Counted from the stretch's first letter, positions 21,757 through 35,127 are shown. The stretch: 64,000 nucleotides of DNA from Bemisia tabaci (GCF_918797505.1 NC_092794.1:29642218-29706217); one strand, 5' to 3'. A program made the numbers and translations. The notes: generated by a model from the sequence alone, not told the origin.

Positions 21757-23357
21757 GGGTGTACCTTATTTTTGAGTTTTGCGAAAATCAAGTTGGTCAA
21801 CTCCTAAAAAGTTTCTATGGAATCTCCATATGAACCCCCTGAAATGAAAAAATTTAAAAAAAATTTTAACCCGTGCCTCAAAGGGTCGAAAGGGCCTAAA
21901 CCCAAAATTCAAAAATTTTGGCAAGCGACATATCAATTCTGAAGGTATATTGCAAGATACGGCCCTTCCGACAGAAATTTCGTCCGTTTTGGCGTATCTT
22001 GAAGCGTAAGGTCATAAACGGCCCAATGACGACGTGACGCTATGGGCCCGCGCGCGGGGCGCGCCGCGGACGGCTGGCCGCTGAGCACGCGCGCAGGGCA
22101 GGGTTGTGCGTTGCCGCATTACACCGGCGTAGAGGAACGGACGGTGGGGTGGGAGGGGGATATCCGGTAGAAAAGCATCCACATTTTCAATCTATAATTA
22201 AAATGCATTATATTTCTTCAATACAGAGGAGGCAATATGAGCCATACAAGGAAGTGATGAAAAGAGTGACAAATACATAAGTAGTTCGTACGATTAGGAG
22301 CGTAAGTGGGGAAAATTTTCCGTAACTACAGAACAGCACTGAAAATCTCCGGGAAATAAAAACTGCGTTTGTCAACATACCTATTGATCATCAAAACAGA
22401 AAATTCTCACCCACCGGAGGTACCGGAAACCACTGGTATTTGACTAATTCAAAAGATATGTGCGATGTTGTCGAATAGTAAGCCCTTTACGCGATCAAAT
22501 GCGATTAGTGTAAATTTAATTGGAGAAGTTGAAGAAAAATTTGATGAAAGAACATTGCCCTAAATTTGGGAAGTGCTCCTAGTGTTTTTCTACTATGTGA
22601 AGTGTTTGCACATGAATGTCAATAGCAGTGCGTGGAAAACCTCTGATCTGGTAATTCCAATATTACGTACGCACTGCTATTGACATTCATGTGCAAACAC
22701 TTCACATGGTAGAAAAACACTTGGAGCACTTCCCGAATTTAGGGCAATTTTCTTTCATCAAATTTTTCTTCACCTTTTCCCGGAGATTTTCAGGGCTGTT
22801 CTGTAGTCACGGAAAATTTTCCCCACTTACGCTCCTAATCGTACGAACTACTTATGTATTTGTCACTCTTTTCATCACTTCCTTGTAGGGCTCATATTTC
22901 CTCCTCTAAATTGAAAAAGTATAATGCATTTTCATTATGGATTGAAAATGTGGATGCTTTTCCACCGGATATCCCCCTCCTACCCCACCGCCGGTGTAAT
23001 GCGGCGATGCGCAACCCTGCCCCGCGCGCGCGCTCGGCGGCCGGCCGGCTGCGGCGTGCCCCGCGGGCCCATAGAGTCACGTCGTAATTGGGCCGTTTGT
23101 GACCATACGCTTCAAGATACGACAAAACGGACGAAATTTCTGTCGAAAGGGCCGTAACTTGCAATTTTCCTTCAGAATTGATACGTCGCTTGCCAAAATT
23201 TTTGAATTTTGGGTTTAGGCCCTTTAGGCCTTTTGAGGCAGGGGTAAAATTTTTTTAAAATTTTTTTCCTGTTACGGGGTTCATTTAGAGACTACATAGA
23301 AACTTTTTGGAGGTTGACCAACTTGATTTTCTCAAAACTCAAAAGTAAGGTACACCC
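21757..23357. mobile_element. GGGTGTACC foldback element, 1.6 kb
   Basis: Begins GGGTGTACCTTATTTTTGAG and ends with its near complement, flanked by TA. Arms of about 750-850 bp are separated by only ~50 bp (near 22635-22670); the inner ends pair over GTGCAAACACTTCACAT. Each arm has a very GC-rich block (22040-22100 and 22990-23075) with CGCGCGC words in an otherwise AT-rich element. No convincing coding frame. Confidence 0.88.
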
Positions 23358-23361
23358 TACC

Positions 23362-23382
23362 GGGGGGGGGGGGGGGGGGGGG
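23362..23382 (+). repeat. 21-bp G homopolymer
   Basis: Directly follows the TA next to the foldback element. One of at least fifteen G or C runs of 15 bp or longer in the window. Confidence 0.9.
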
Positions 23383-24857
23383 CAATTTTTTTTCTTTTCC
23401 CTTGATTGATTTCATCGACTCTTAGAAGAGGCTAATTTAAACGCATCTAATTCAGATCTGCTATACATTTCGGTGAAAATTTCGTCTTTAGGTCCTAACC
23501 TCTGCAGGCCATCTTTGACTTCCAGAACTTCGGCAATTACTATTTTTCACCAACATTCCGGTAAATCCCAACATTACATTTTCGAGTTTTCACCAATGTA
23601 CCGTTGTTGAAAATACTTCTAATTGAAATTGGTCGCGCAAATCCAAAAAGGAAAGTTACTTCGGGTTTTTACGAACGCAGTAGTCAAAACTAGTATTAAC
23701 CAGTTTATTTGCGTTTTCACGGTTTCCGAGTTTGGAATCAAAACATGTAAATAATTACTAACCCAGAAATTTTCAGATACTTCAGATCCAATTGCGAATA
23801 AAATTCCCCAGAAAAGCCATACTTTGTCACGGAAATTTGGAGACGTCGGTCTGAAGGCTCATACGACGATCCTCCTTAGCAAAGCAATGTGCGTCGCGTG
23901 GCGCAGTGTCGGAAGGGGACAATGAGTCGTGGCGAGCGACGCGGAGAAGGAACCGAAAAGAGAATTGCCTGACTCGACCGGTCCTGGCCATCGAAACCGG
24001 AAGAGCTCCGTGACGTTGACCGCGGCCCAACTGAACCACAGCCGTAGGCCATCCCCCTCCCCCCCCCCCCCACCTAGGACACTCACGACCCACGCGACGA
24101 CGCGACGCCGCGCCGCCGCGATCGAGACTCCACTTCATGGGGATACAGGACCTCCCACGCCAGCAGACGAATTCTTTCCTAAATCAGTGGCGCTGGTAGG
24201 GCGGGGGGGGGGGGGGTTCAATGAGATCAGAACCCCTCCCCCCCCCCTCCGACGATTTTCTCTTAAAATGTCGTATTTTCCGATTTATATCGCATTTATA
24301 ATCTCAAGCATGCATAAACAGTGCAAAATCGTTGATATTTCTAAACTTGGACTGTGTCCGGGGAGATTTTGGATCGAAGAAGGGCCTGATGGGACCGACT
24401 TCCCCCCCCCCCTCCTTCTTCAGTCTTGTAATGGTACTCATAAGAGCTCAACATGTTTTACTGTACTTAAAGTTTAAGAATTTTTTGACGCGTTTCCCCC
24501 GACCAATTGAGATCATGAATTTCACGTTCCTGGGATTCTGGATTGAGTAGGTCAATTTGAACTACCGGAAGTCAATTAAAGTTGAATTTGAAGCAATTTT
24601 CAATTTGAATGTCATCAGTTTGCGATTCGGAACTTTTGGATTGTGCCCCCCCCCCCCCCCCTTACCCGGTACTTCGGGACCGTGGAAATTATATTCTTTG
24701 GGATGATTACCTGGGATGCCATTTTTTTCTGGAGGGTCTACGTCAGTTTGCGACCAAAAGGCAATTATAGAAAGGGCCACCGTCCCCCTCTTCATGGAGT
24801 CATTTTTGGGCTTAAATTGGACCGATTTTGGATTTTCAGGAGTCAATTTCACGTAAG
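23383..24857. other. Unrecognised interval with CpG-rich patch
   Basis: About 23850-24140 is CpG-rich (CGACGACGCGACG words) and could mark a promoter. The plus frame 23929-24477 (182 codons) crosses poly-C and poly-G tracts and becomes Pro- and Gly-rich, so I do not accept it as a gene. G (24203-24216) and C runs flank a small hairpin at 24203-24249. A 16-bp C run lies at 24646-24661. Confidence 0.35.
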
Positions 24858-24865
24858 ATTTTCCT

Positions 24866-25030
24866 CAGAGGCGTGGCGTGAATTGCGATGTATCGATAGT
24901 TATGCCATTTAAACCTATGCTAAAGAATCGATTATTAAGGTGTTCACTGCGAACACCCTGTTTATCGATCCTTTTCCATAGGTTTAAATGGCATAGCAAT
25001 CGATATATCGCAAAGCACGCCACGCCACTG
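24866..25030. mobile_element. hAT MITE, 165 bp
   Basis: Ends CAGAGGCGTGGCGTG and CACGCCACGCCACTG; the CAGNGGCG terminus and the perfect 8-bp TSD ATTTTCCT (24858-24865 and 25031-25038) identify a hAT-type element. It is nearly all inverted repeat, with TGCCATTTAAACCTATG in each arm and a small central hairpin GGTGTTC/GAACACC. Confidence 0.92.
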
Positions 25031-25038
25031 ATTTTCCT

Positions 25039-25378
25039 GACTTTTCAAATTAAATGCAATCGAATACAATCGCAATTTTACCAGGATCCCCGACTTTTAG
25101 AACCGTGACATCCCCCCCCCCCCCCCGGAGGACTAAGGGGGTTTTGGGACCATGAAATTCGGATTACTTGGGGTCAATTCCCGACTCAACCCTGCGATTT
25201 TTAACTTCATACGACCTAACCAACCGAGAAAAAGTCCTGGTACGGGTGGTCTGGGTCACCCTGTGCAATGCTCGAGCATTGACAGTTCTTAGTAAAAACG
25301 CTGCGTGAACATCCAGACTTTGTCAAATTTTCCCAAACATTTACGTCTTCTCTAGGATATTCATGAATGATTTCCATG
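25039..25378. other. Short unrecognised spacer
   Basis: Contains a 15-bp C run (25112-25126) and no recognised gene. Confidence 0.35.
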
Positions 25379-27320
25379 AAAGAGGTGTGTGAAAAAACGG
25401 CCAAAAATGCCTCAAGGCATTTTCGAATTTTGATCACTTGGGGCGAAACAGTAGCTTCCCAGACGCCCAAAACCGGTCACCGTTTTGCTTAGAAGCGCCG
25501 GGTTGCGACGTTGCCATTTTTGAAAGTGGAAACCTTTAAAAATTCATATCTCCGCCGCATCTCAACCGATTTCAATGAACTTTTTTTAAAATGTTCCTCT
25601 TAAATAGAGCTTTCTAGTGGTGTATAGTTTTCCGGGGTTTACTTGGCTTTAAGTGGCACTTACGCGGTTTTAGCAGTTCTTGATAGACACAAAAATTTAG
25701 TTTTTATTTTACCACGATCGTGGAATCGACGGAATCTAAACAAAAACCAGTCTAAATGAAAGTTCAGATTCTCACCTTTCTAACGAGCACAAGATCATCC
25801 CGGGGAAACGTTTAGTTTCCGAGATATGACCGCTCAAAGTTGGTCACATGCGCTTTCGCGCAATGTGAATGCGCCTTATCACTAAGTCATTCGCGAACTG
25901 GGGGTCCCTTATGTTCAATTTACGTTGAAATAATTACACAGAGCAGTAAGGTGTACAACACGAGCCGTATTTTCACCTTCGGCTTCTGATGTGCGACGTT
26001 GCCATTTTTTTAAGTGGAAACTCTTAAAAATGCATAACTCCGCTGCATTTCAACCGATTTCAATGAACTTTTTTTAAAAATGTTCCTCTTGAATAGAGCT
26101 TTCTAATGGTATTTAGGTCTCTGGCTTTTATTGACTTTAGGGCGGCACTTAGGTCGTTTATATGGTTCTTTGCAGAGATTTTTCATATAAAAAATAGTGT
26201 TGCTATTTTTTATTTTTTATTTTTTATTTTTTTTCGGAAGGGGGTCAGTATTTTCCCCGATTTATTTTAACATTCAAACTAGATCGGAAGATCACCATCG
26301 CTTAAAGTATAATTCAAAAATCTTGGTAAATTAGCAACACCAACTTCTCTTGTACAATGAGAGCGTCGCTTTCAATATTTGTACACGTAAGAATAGTGAT
26401 TAAAAGAATCCCTTTTTTCAAAGTTCTTTCTTTTAAATTTTGCCATTTCAAACCCTCCCACAACCCGTGGAAAAAAAAATAAAAAATAAAAAATAGCAAC
26501 ACTATTTTTTATATGAAAAATCTCTGCAAAGAACCATATAAACGACCTAAGTGCCGCCCTAAAGTCAATAAAAGCCAGAGACCTAAATACCATTAGAAAG
26601 CTCTATTCAAGAGGAACATTTTTAAAAAAAGTTCATTGAAATCGGTTGAAATGCAGCGGAGTTATGCATTTTTAAGAGTTTCCACTTAAAAAAATGGCAA
26701 CGTCGCACATCAGAAGCCGAAGGTGAAAATACGGCTCGTGTTGTACACCTTACTGCTCTGTGTAATTATTTCAACGTAAATTGAACATAAGGGACCCCCA
26801 GTTCGCGAATGACTTAGTGATAAGGCGCATTCACATTGCGCGAAAGCGCATGTGACCAACTTTGAGCGGTCATATCTCGGAAACTAAACGTTTCCCCGGG
26901 ATGATCTTGTGCTCGTTAGAAAGGTGAGAATCTGAACTTTCATTTAGACTGGTTTTTGTTTAGATTCCGTCGATTCCACGATCGTGGTAAAATAAAAACT
27001 AAATTTTTGTGTCTATCAAGAACTGCTAAAACCGCGTAAGTGCCACTTAAAGCCAAGTAAACCCCGGAAAACTATACACCACTAGAAAGCTCTATTTAAG
27101 AGGAACATTTTAAAAAAAGTTCATTGAAATCGGTTGAGATGCGGCGGAGATATGAATTTTTAAAGGTTTCCACTTTCAAAAATGGCAACGTCGCAACCCG
27201 GCGCTTCTAAGCAAAACGGTGACCGGTTTTGGGCGTCTGGGAAGCTACTGTATCGCCCCAAGTGATCAAAATTCGAAAATGCCTTGAGGCATTTTTGGCC
27301 GTTTTTTCACACACCTCTTT
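25379..27320. mobile_element. Palindromic element B, copy 1 (1.94 kb)
   Basis: Starts AAAGAGGTGTGTGAAAAAAC and ends with its exact complement. The ~860-bp arms (25379-26239 and 26460-27320) appear nearly identical across a ~220-bp unique spacer. The innermost arm ends are T-rich and A-rich heptamer repeats (ATTTTTT units, 26206-26231). No TSD was recognised and no coding frame is convincing. A second copy in the same orientation lies at 28572-30503. Confidence 0.9.
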
Positions 27321-28571
27321 ACCTTTACTCTCAATTAGATTCGGAAACAATTCCTTGGAAAATCAGGGAAGAAAGAATTGAAATGCTCAATGCTGCAGGA
27401 ATTTCGTATCATATTTTGAAAAATTTGGAAACTTCCAAACTTCTATGAGGAGTTTCAATTTATGTACGGCAGTGATGACAGAGGAGTGGACAAAATAAAG
27501 TCCGTTTTACCATTAACAGACACGATCCCGGTCCGATTTCAAGAGGAATCTTCCGATCGAAAATTGCCAAATACCCAGATTTTCCTCTCGATGACCCCAG
27601 TTTCCTCCGAAACAAACTTAACATCATCCGTAACAACAATTAAATGCTTTAGGAGTTTTACGGCACGAAAATTCGTTGACGCCACGATGCTGTATTTTAT
27701 TCCTTGATGGTCGTCAGAAAGACAAAGAAAACGGCAAAAATTCACTCTGCAGTGAAGAATAAGGAACGGGCGTCGTCCGTAAAAACAGAAACTAAGCTGA
27801 GCGTCCGAAAACACTCTGAGCGACAGTATTAACATACTGCAAAAATCGAAGATTACGAGAGATCCTTGTTACATAAGCACCGAGACAAGCGCGAAGAGAA
27901 ATTGTAATGCTTGACCGTCCACTCCAAGTTTTAAATCAGGTTCGTGAAAAACCAGAGGAACAGGGCAAACAACCGAGATGGTATTTTTTTATTTCTTTAT
28001 TTATCTCCTCTACTAGAAGAGAGCACGGCTTGCGGTCTAGATCAAAATCGATTAGTTGAATACGAAACGAGTTTTCGCGAGAATTACGTGGAATGATAAT
28101 TTTTCCCTCTTTTTAACCCGATATTTGAGAACGGAAAATAGCGCTTGAAAGGTGCGTTAACTAGTCTTGGAGCTCATATGGACTGGTATTTGAAATATGA
28201 ATTCATATGTGTTCATAAATAAAACGCGAGCACCGACTTAAGGGGGTCCTTTATTTTTGAAAGAGAAATCTTGGCCCCCTTGGTCTCAAAGCGTGCTACG
28301 AGGGGTAAAAGTGGCCGTTTCTTTGGTAAAATTTAAAACAGTTTACAGAGACCGCCATTCCGTAAAACCGAATTATTACTAATATTTGTTTTCACTTTAA
28401 CTTTGAGGACATCTATGAGCCCCTCATATTATAATGGGTGCGAATTAATATTTTCACTTTCAGGGTTGCCACAGAATTTAGAAAAAAATGAAATTCCCTG
28501 ACAAAGGAGGGGTATCGATGAGGTCCTTTTTTGGCTCCTCCCCCCCCCCCCCCCCCCGAAAAAAAATCAGG
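27321..28571. other. Spacer between palindromes B1 and B2; possible decayed coding sequence
   Basis: On the plus strand, 27323-27447 reads as an open stretch containing SETIPWKIREERIEML that ends in a stop, and a second frame downstream (about 27520-27640) contains PDFPLDDPSFLRNKLNIIR. Their composition looks protein-like, but stops and frame changes interrupt them and I recognise no family. Also holds an 18-bp C run (28540-28557). Confidence 0.3.
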
Positions 28572-30503
28572 AAAGAGGTGTGTGAAAAAACGGCCAAAAA
28601 TGCCTCAAGGCATTTTCGAATTTTGATCACTTGGGGTGATACAGTAGCTTTCGAGACACCCAAAACCGGTCGCCGTTTTTCTTAGAAGCGCCGGGTTGCG
28701 ACGTTGCCATTTTTTAAAGTGGAAACCTTTAAAAATTCATATCTCCGCCGCATCTCAACCGATTTCAATGAACTTTTTTTTAAAATGTTTCTCTTAAATA
28801 GAGCTTTCTAGTGATGTATAGTTTCTTGGGGTTTACTTGGCTTTAAGTGGCACTTACGCGGTTTTAGCAGTTTTTGATAGACACAAAAATTTAGTTTTTA
28901 TTTTGCCACGATCGTGGAATCGACGGAATCTAAACAAAAACCAGTCTAAATGAAAGTTCAGATTCTCACCTTTCTAACGAGCACAAGATCATCCCGGGGA
29001 AACGTTTAGTTCCCGAGATATGACCGCTCAAAGTTGGTCACATGCGCTTTTGCGCAATGTGAATGCGTGTTATCACTGAGTCATTCGCGAACTAGGGGTC
29101 CCTTACGTTCAATTTACGTTGAAATAATTACACAGAGCAGTAAGGTGTACAACACGAGCCGTATTTTCACCTTCGGCTGCCGATGTGCGACGTTGCCATT
29201 TTTTGAAGTGAAAACTCTTAAAGATGCATAATTCCGCTGCATTTCAACCGATTTCAATGAACTTTTTTTTAAAATGTTCCTCTTAAATAGAGCTATCTAA
29301 TGGCATTTAGGTTTCTGGATTTTATTTACCTTAGGGAGGCACTTAGGTCGTTTATATGGTTCTTTGCAGAGATTTTTCATACAAAAAATAGTGTTGCTAT
29401 TTTTTTTTCTTTTTTTTCAGGAGGGGGTCTGTAGGTATTTCCCCCGATTTTTTTTAACATTCAAACTAGATCGGAAGATCACCATCGCTTAAAGTATAAT
29501 GTAAAAATCTTGGTAAATTAGCAACACCACCTTCTCCTGTACAATGAGAGCGTCGCTTTCAATATTTGTACACGTAAGAATAGTGCTTAAAAGAATCCCT
29601 TTTTTTAAAAGTTCTTTCTTTTAAATTTTGCCATTTTAAACCCTCCCACAATCCGCCGAGAAAAAAAAATATAAATAGCAACACTATTTTTTGTATGAAA
29701 AATCTCTGCAAAGAACCATATAAACGACCTAAGTGCCTCCCTAAGGTAAATAAAATCCAGAAACCTAAATGCCATTAGATAGCTCTATTTAAGAGGAACA
29801 TTTTAAAAAAAAGTTCATTGAAATCGGTTGAAATGCAGCGGAATTATGCATCTTTAAGAGTTTTCACTTCAAAAAATGGCAACGTCGCACATCGGCAGCC
29901 GAAGGTGAAAATACGGCTCGTGTTGTACACCTTACTGCTCTGTGTAATTATTTCAACGTAAATTGAACGTAAGGGACCCCTAGTTCGCGAATGACTCAGT
30001 GATAACACGCATTCACATTGCGCAAAAGCGCATGTGACCAACTTTGAGCGGTCATATCTCGGGAACTAATCGTTTCCCCGGGATGATCTTGTGCTCGTTA
30101 GAAAGGTGTGAATCTGAACTTTCATTTAGATTAGTTTTTGTTTAGATTCCGTCGATTCCACGATCGTGGCAAAATAAAAACTAAATTTTTGTGTCTATCA
30201 AAAACTGCTAAAACCGCGTAAGTGCCACTTAAAGCCAAGTAAACCCCAAGAAACTATACATCACTAGAAAGCTCTATTTAAGAGGAACATTTTAAAAAAA
30301 AGTTCATTGAAATCGGTTGAGATGCGGCGGAGATATGAATTTTTAAAGGTTTCCACTTTAAAAAATGGCAACGTCGCAACCCGGCGCTTCTAAGAAAAAC
30401 GGCGACCGGTTTTGGGTGTCTCGAAAGCTACTGTATCACCCCAAGTGATCAAAATTCGAAAATGCCTTGAGGCATTTTTGGCCGTTTTTTCACACACCTC
30501 TTT
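28572..30503. mobile_element. Palindromic element B, copy 2 (1.93 kb)
   Basis: Same architecture as copy 1, arms about 28572-29413 and 29660-30503. The spacer is homologous and in the same orientation as that of copy 1 (GATCGGAAGATCACCATCGC in both). Differences from copy 1 usually occur in both arms of this copy, so arms match each other better than they match the sister element. Flanking sequence shows no clear TSD. Confidence 0.9.
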
Positions 30504-30821
30504 ATGCGGGTTTTCCAAGTTGACTCAACGTAGTTTCCGGAAATAATCAGGTTGTAGTCCATAGGCCACTGGACACGTGTTAAACGGTTGCCTAAACATA
30601 GGTCTGCAGGCATATTTTAGCGAAAATTCGTGTTTTGCTACCACTCCGAGACTTTTTTGACACCGAGCGCATCGTCTAACTAAAACGAGCTTTTGATATG
30701 TCATCAAGGAGGCTTTGGGACACATTTTAACCCTGGTTTGGTTTTAGTTAAATGATACGCTCATAGTTAAAAAAAAAAAAAAAAAAAAAACCTTTTCAAA
30801 AATCGACTTTTAAGGGACACC

Positions 30822-31035
30822 CGCAAAAATCTTAGGGAAACACGTCTCTCAAAGTGTATGCACGATACGTATATTATCAAGAGACATCCGCAAAAATCTT
30901 GGGGAATTGCGTCGTTTTTTTATACAATTAAAGTAAATCTCCTTGTGAGAGATTAACAAAGGCTTGATAACTGCCCTCGATAATATACGTAGCGTGCATA
31001 CGATTGGAGAGGCGGGTTTCCCTAAGATTTTTGCG
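30822..31035. repeat. Inverted repeat, ~58-bp arms
   Basis: CGCAAAAATCTTAGGGAAAC at 30822 is inverted at the right end (to 31035). The arms also share ACGTATATTATC. The ~97-bp spacer is unrecognised. A 21-bp A run precedes it (about 30770-30790). Probably a small degraded MITE. Confidence 0.7.
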
Positions 31036-31565
31036 CCAAGATTTATGCCTGATTTTTGGATTTTTCTTTTTGTTTAAAACCAATGGCAATGCATCATAGG
31101 AGAGATCGGACGCCACGTTCTTCATTCGGCTAGTGGTCATCAAAAGGGTGCGGGAAGCGGAAACAAACATACCGACTTAAATCGAAACCATGTGCGAGCC
31201 GCATTCGCTGTTAGTTATCCCCAATCAATAGTCAATGAAGCGACTTCATTATTCCCGCATTTCATTGACCTTGCACGAGTGACCGAATTTCCCGACTCTT
31301 GAGCCTGCCTCTTCCCCTTAACGGTAGAGGCCACGCGGAAAGTCTCCAAAACGTTTCTCGACGCACCATCAATTAGCATAAAATGTATCGTTAAATCGGA
31401 TTCATCACAAAAGAGAAAATCGTTTACCGTCGCGCCGTGCCGAACAAAATACGTAGTTGAGATAGGGAGGCTAAATAATACGGCAGGTTGAAGAGATTCT
31501 AGGTGGCGGTAGCCACCCCGGCCCAATCCTAAAAAACTCCCCCTAAAAAGTGACGAGACCAAATG

Positions 31566-31599
<34 letters not shown>

Positions 31600-33763
31600 C
31601 GGGTGGCTGCTGCCTAACTAGTTTTACACGAAACAACGCGACCGGGCTTTTCTGCACGGTTTGCGGTCCATTAAGCTCTCCTACTAATTAAGTCGGAGAG
31701 TAAACCCCAAAAACCCTATAATATTTGGGTAGAGTATGCTCAGCTCTACTCGTAATGCCCACCCTTTTTAAGTTTAGTTAAATATTAAAAAAGTTATTAA
31801 GCTTTAACGACAAATTTTGGACCCCAAAACTTGACGATCGTTTTTGACGACATGGACCCCAAAAGCTGACACTGATGGAATTGTTGATGAGCAGAGAGCA
31901 GATACGGGGCCCGCGAAACGGTCGGCCGCGGGATTGACCATCGTGTTTAGTTCACTGACATTACAGCTATACCGTAGAAAAAAACCCCATACAAGTATAG
32001 ATATTTCGAATCAGCGTCACATATACTAAAAATGATTTTTTGGAAATTTGATATTGTTGAGGTGTAATCGAGAACAATTAATAATTAGGTCGTTTATTGC
32101 TGCTCTGAAAGTCGGATATGTTGCCAGGGCTGTGGAGGTAAGGGTAGCATAAAACCCATCAAACTGGGGATAATTAGAATCTGTAAACTCCAAGGATCAA
32201 ACCTTTGAAAAGTTTTCAGACTTACATAGACGTCGAAAGGAGAAATAATCGAAAGAAGGAGCGGGTCCTTCAATTCTTCAAGCACATTTGAATTTGAAAA
32301 TAACTTGTAGAACCGCGCGATGGATGGTGAGCGCCGACTCCAGAGGTTAAATTTCAGGTTATGCTACTGTTATTATGGCTTTAAATATTTAATTAATACG
32401 AAGAAGATAGATTAATTGAAATAATAAGATGAAGATAGATTAATTGATGCGTGTTTCCATTTTATCGTAGCCGAAGATAACTGGATCCATTTCTATATAA
32501 TCCTTTTATGATTCCCACACCCTTACTATGAGCTGTTACCATGTGCTGTTACAGTAAGTACCTACTCAGATCGCAACCTGCTATTTCTTCCCAGCGGCCC
32601 GGATCTAGTGATCTTTACAAGTAATTGTTTATGAATAATTGATGATATTAGTGAGCCCTAGATACTATTTCTCGTTAATCAGATTCAACAACTATCCACC
32701 AGAAAATCATCCTTTCCCTCAATACGATGATGTCTGTCGGGGTCTCAATTTGTGGGGATGAAGTTGTGTTTCCACTTTCTCCTAAAATTTTGCTAGCAGC
32801 CGAACTCCTCTGGAGTTGATGTGTCTCTTCTCAGTGTATCATGCTATCGGTGCATAAAGCCTCAATGTTTTCATAGACTTGTAATGCTCTATATTGGAAA
32901 CGCGGTTTACGCATTCACCAATCAGTCGTGCGTATGTGTCTACTCAAAGAAGCTACGCAGCGCTCCGTTAATGAAATCAACTCAATGTCACAACATCCAA
33001 GATACTTGACTTTAAACATTACCGTTAATTTGATTATTAGCAAGTCTCTTGGATTCTGTGTCAGAAGTTGATTGAATCGACTAATTTGCCTGTGTTGGGA
33101 TAAAATTCTTCTAATAAAGACCTTTCATATTGACCTCTGCAGAAGGTATGTATTCTATACTACTTTAATTCATTGGTTTAATAAAATTGATCTGCTAACT
33201 AATGCAGGCTATCCTTTATGATAACCTCTCTACCCATTGGCTAAAATTTGCAGTTCCTGGAGACGCAAACTTGCCGTCACTGCTTATCACATATAGGAGT
33301 GGCTATACCACATACAGAGTGGCTGTTCAATATAAAACATCAGTGCCTCCTGAAATCTAGATTATCTGAGTCCTCGCCTGACAAATTTTGATACCTACTC
33401 ACTTTGCCTGCCACTATATCGATGTGAGAGTTACCTTAATCGGATAGTTGCAGGATCTCCCTGGCAATTCCCAGCATAGATGTGGTGGTACTCCACATAA
33501 TTAACTTACCGGCAGAATCATTAGCTTGATAGAATCTTATGAGAGGGATCACATAGCGTAGGATATAAAACTAAGCCTTGAGTAAAGGTAATGTAATGTT
33601 TTTACTTTAAACTCTGGTTCTCGGTCTACCGTGCGAAAGGGACAGACCAATCCAGAAGAATCGTACATGACAAGTGGCTCCTAAGTTGTCGTTTGTTTGA
33701 GTTCTTAGCTGAAAAGTTCATGCCTGAAGGTGTGACAGAAAATGGACTGTTTTATCCATCCTT
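31036..33763. other. Unrecognised AT-rich interval with a 32-bp A run
   Basis: The A run 31566-31597 could be a retroposon tail, but no source sequence was recognised upstream. The minus frame 31215-31562 (115 codons) has no identifiable domain. Otherwise unremarkable and possibly single-copy. Confidence 0.35.
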
Positions 33764-34013
33764 GAAAGTAAAACCAAGAATCAAAATTGTATTCTCTGTT
33801 TACCCTGATAGCGTGTTGAAACTCAATCGCTGCCGACTCTGCATAACCAGAATTGGCAGATACAGGCTCATAAAAATGAAATGTTATTGAAAGTAAAACC
33901 AAGAATTAGAATGGTATTCTCCGTTGTACCCTGATAACGCATTGAAACTCAATCGCTGTCGACTCTGTATGACCAGCATTGGCAGATACAGGCTTATAAA
34001 AATGAAATGTTAT
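33764..34013 (+). repeat. 125-bp tandem duplication
   Basis: Two head-to-tail copies start with GAAAGTAAAACCAAGAAT at 33764 and 33889. They differ at roughly one site in ten. Each ends ATAAAAATGAAATGTTAT. No function evident. Confidence 0.85.
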
Positions 34014-35119
34014 CAAACTGTTTCATTACAGTACAGAAGGTTTATGTCTTTGCAACTATAACAATTTCAATTGTGGCAACTATGATTTTAGCTCGCGAAA
34101 GCATCAACTCCTACTGGTTATCTTTTCTAGCTGGGAGTAAACTAGTTGCCTCAAGATAGAGAATTTTTGTCACTCACTTCCCCAAACACTCTTTCATAAG
34201 AGAGCATCGTGCAATGTTATTCCTGATTATGAAATTGTAACTCGGAGAAGCTGCGATTTGAATGGTTACAGAGCAGGGATGGCCATAAGCAGTGTAAATG
34301 ATGGAACTCCACATGATATACTTACCAGCTCTGAGGGACTGAACTCAATTATTCTCAAATTATTAGCCTTCATTTCAAGTAACCGCAACTGTTCTTACCT
34401 ACAATAGCTATTTAAGGAACCGTAGTAATACTCAAGGGGCCTCCCTCGTTTTGATCAAGAATAGAATAAATATTATTTTAATGAAAGCTATAAAAGGATT
34501 TCATTGCAGCAGGCCGATTATTGAAAGTTTGAAGCAGTCTGATAAGAGATCGAAATGCGACATATTGCACGGTCAAGATAGGGCTGTCTTGCCTTGTCGT
34601 ACTGACATAGTTTCAATAATCAGCATGCAGTTGAGAAACTTTATGTCATCACAACTAAAGTTTATTGTATACCATCTCCTTATGAACGGAAAGATTTAAC
34701 GCAAGTACCAAGATGATTTCATATGATGTCTGGATAGGAATGCACATAGTAAACAAGTAAGTAGCAACTTTTCGTTTCAGGCACATTGTGCCCAAGCATT
34801 GTGCCCTCAGTAATCAGAGAATCATAAAAGAAAACTCACTCACAACGAAAAAGGTACCTAGAGAGAGAAGGAATCATGCAAAATCAAGAATGGTCACATT
34901 TGGAAGTATTATTCCTCGGGGCAGCATAAAATTGAAAATGTTTCGTGCGTACAATGAGAAAACCATTCAAGAAGTTATATTGTTATTAATTTCAGAAATA
35001 ATATGACATAGAAAACGAGACAGGAGCCAAGAGAAATTGAAATTGCAATGCTATTTTGCTCAAACCCGATTCAAAATTTCCAAACGAAACAATAACATAA
35101 TTATCATAACCTCTTTGTC
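34014..35119. other. Unrecognised interval with a dispersed repeat
   Basis: 34395-34475 (ACCTACAATAGCTA onward) is homologous, same orientation, to 44315-44405, so at least part is repetitive. No gene recognised. Confidence 0.45.
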
Positions 35120-35127
35120 TCTATGCT

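Noticed and set aside
23929..24477. 182-codon plus-strand open frame
   Set aside because: Crosses poly-C and poly-G runs and a hairpin, with Pro and Gly stretches from homopolymers. No domain, and overlapping frames on the other strand are open too.
31215..31562. 115-codon minus frame as a possible transposase piece (contains FCDESDL)
   Set aside because: The DES-like triplet alone is not enough; no other mariner-type catalytic context or TIRs were found around it.
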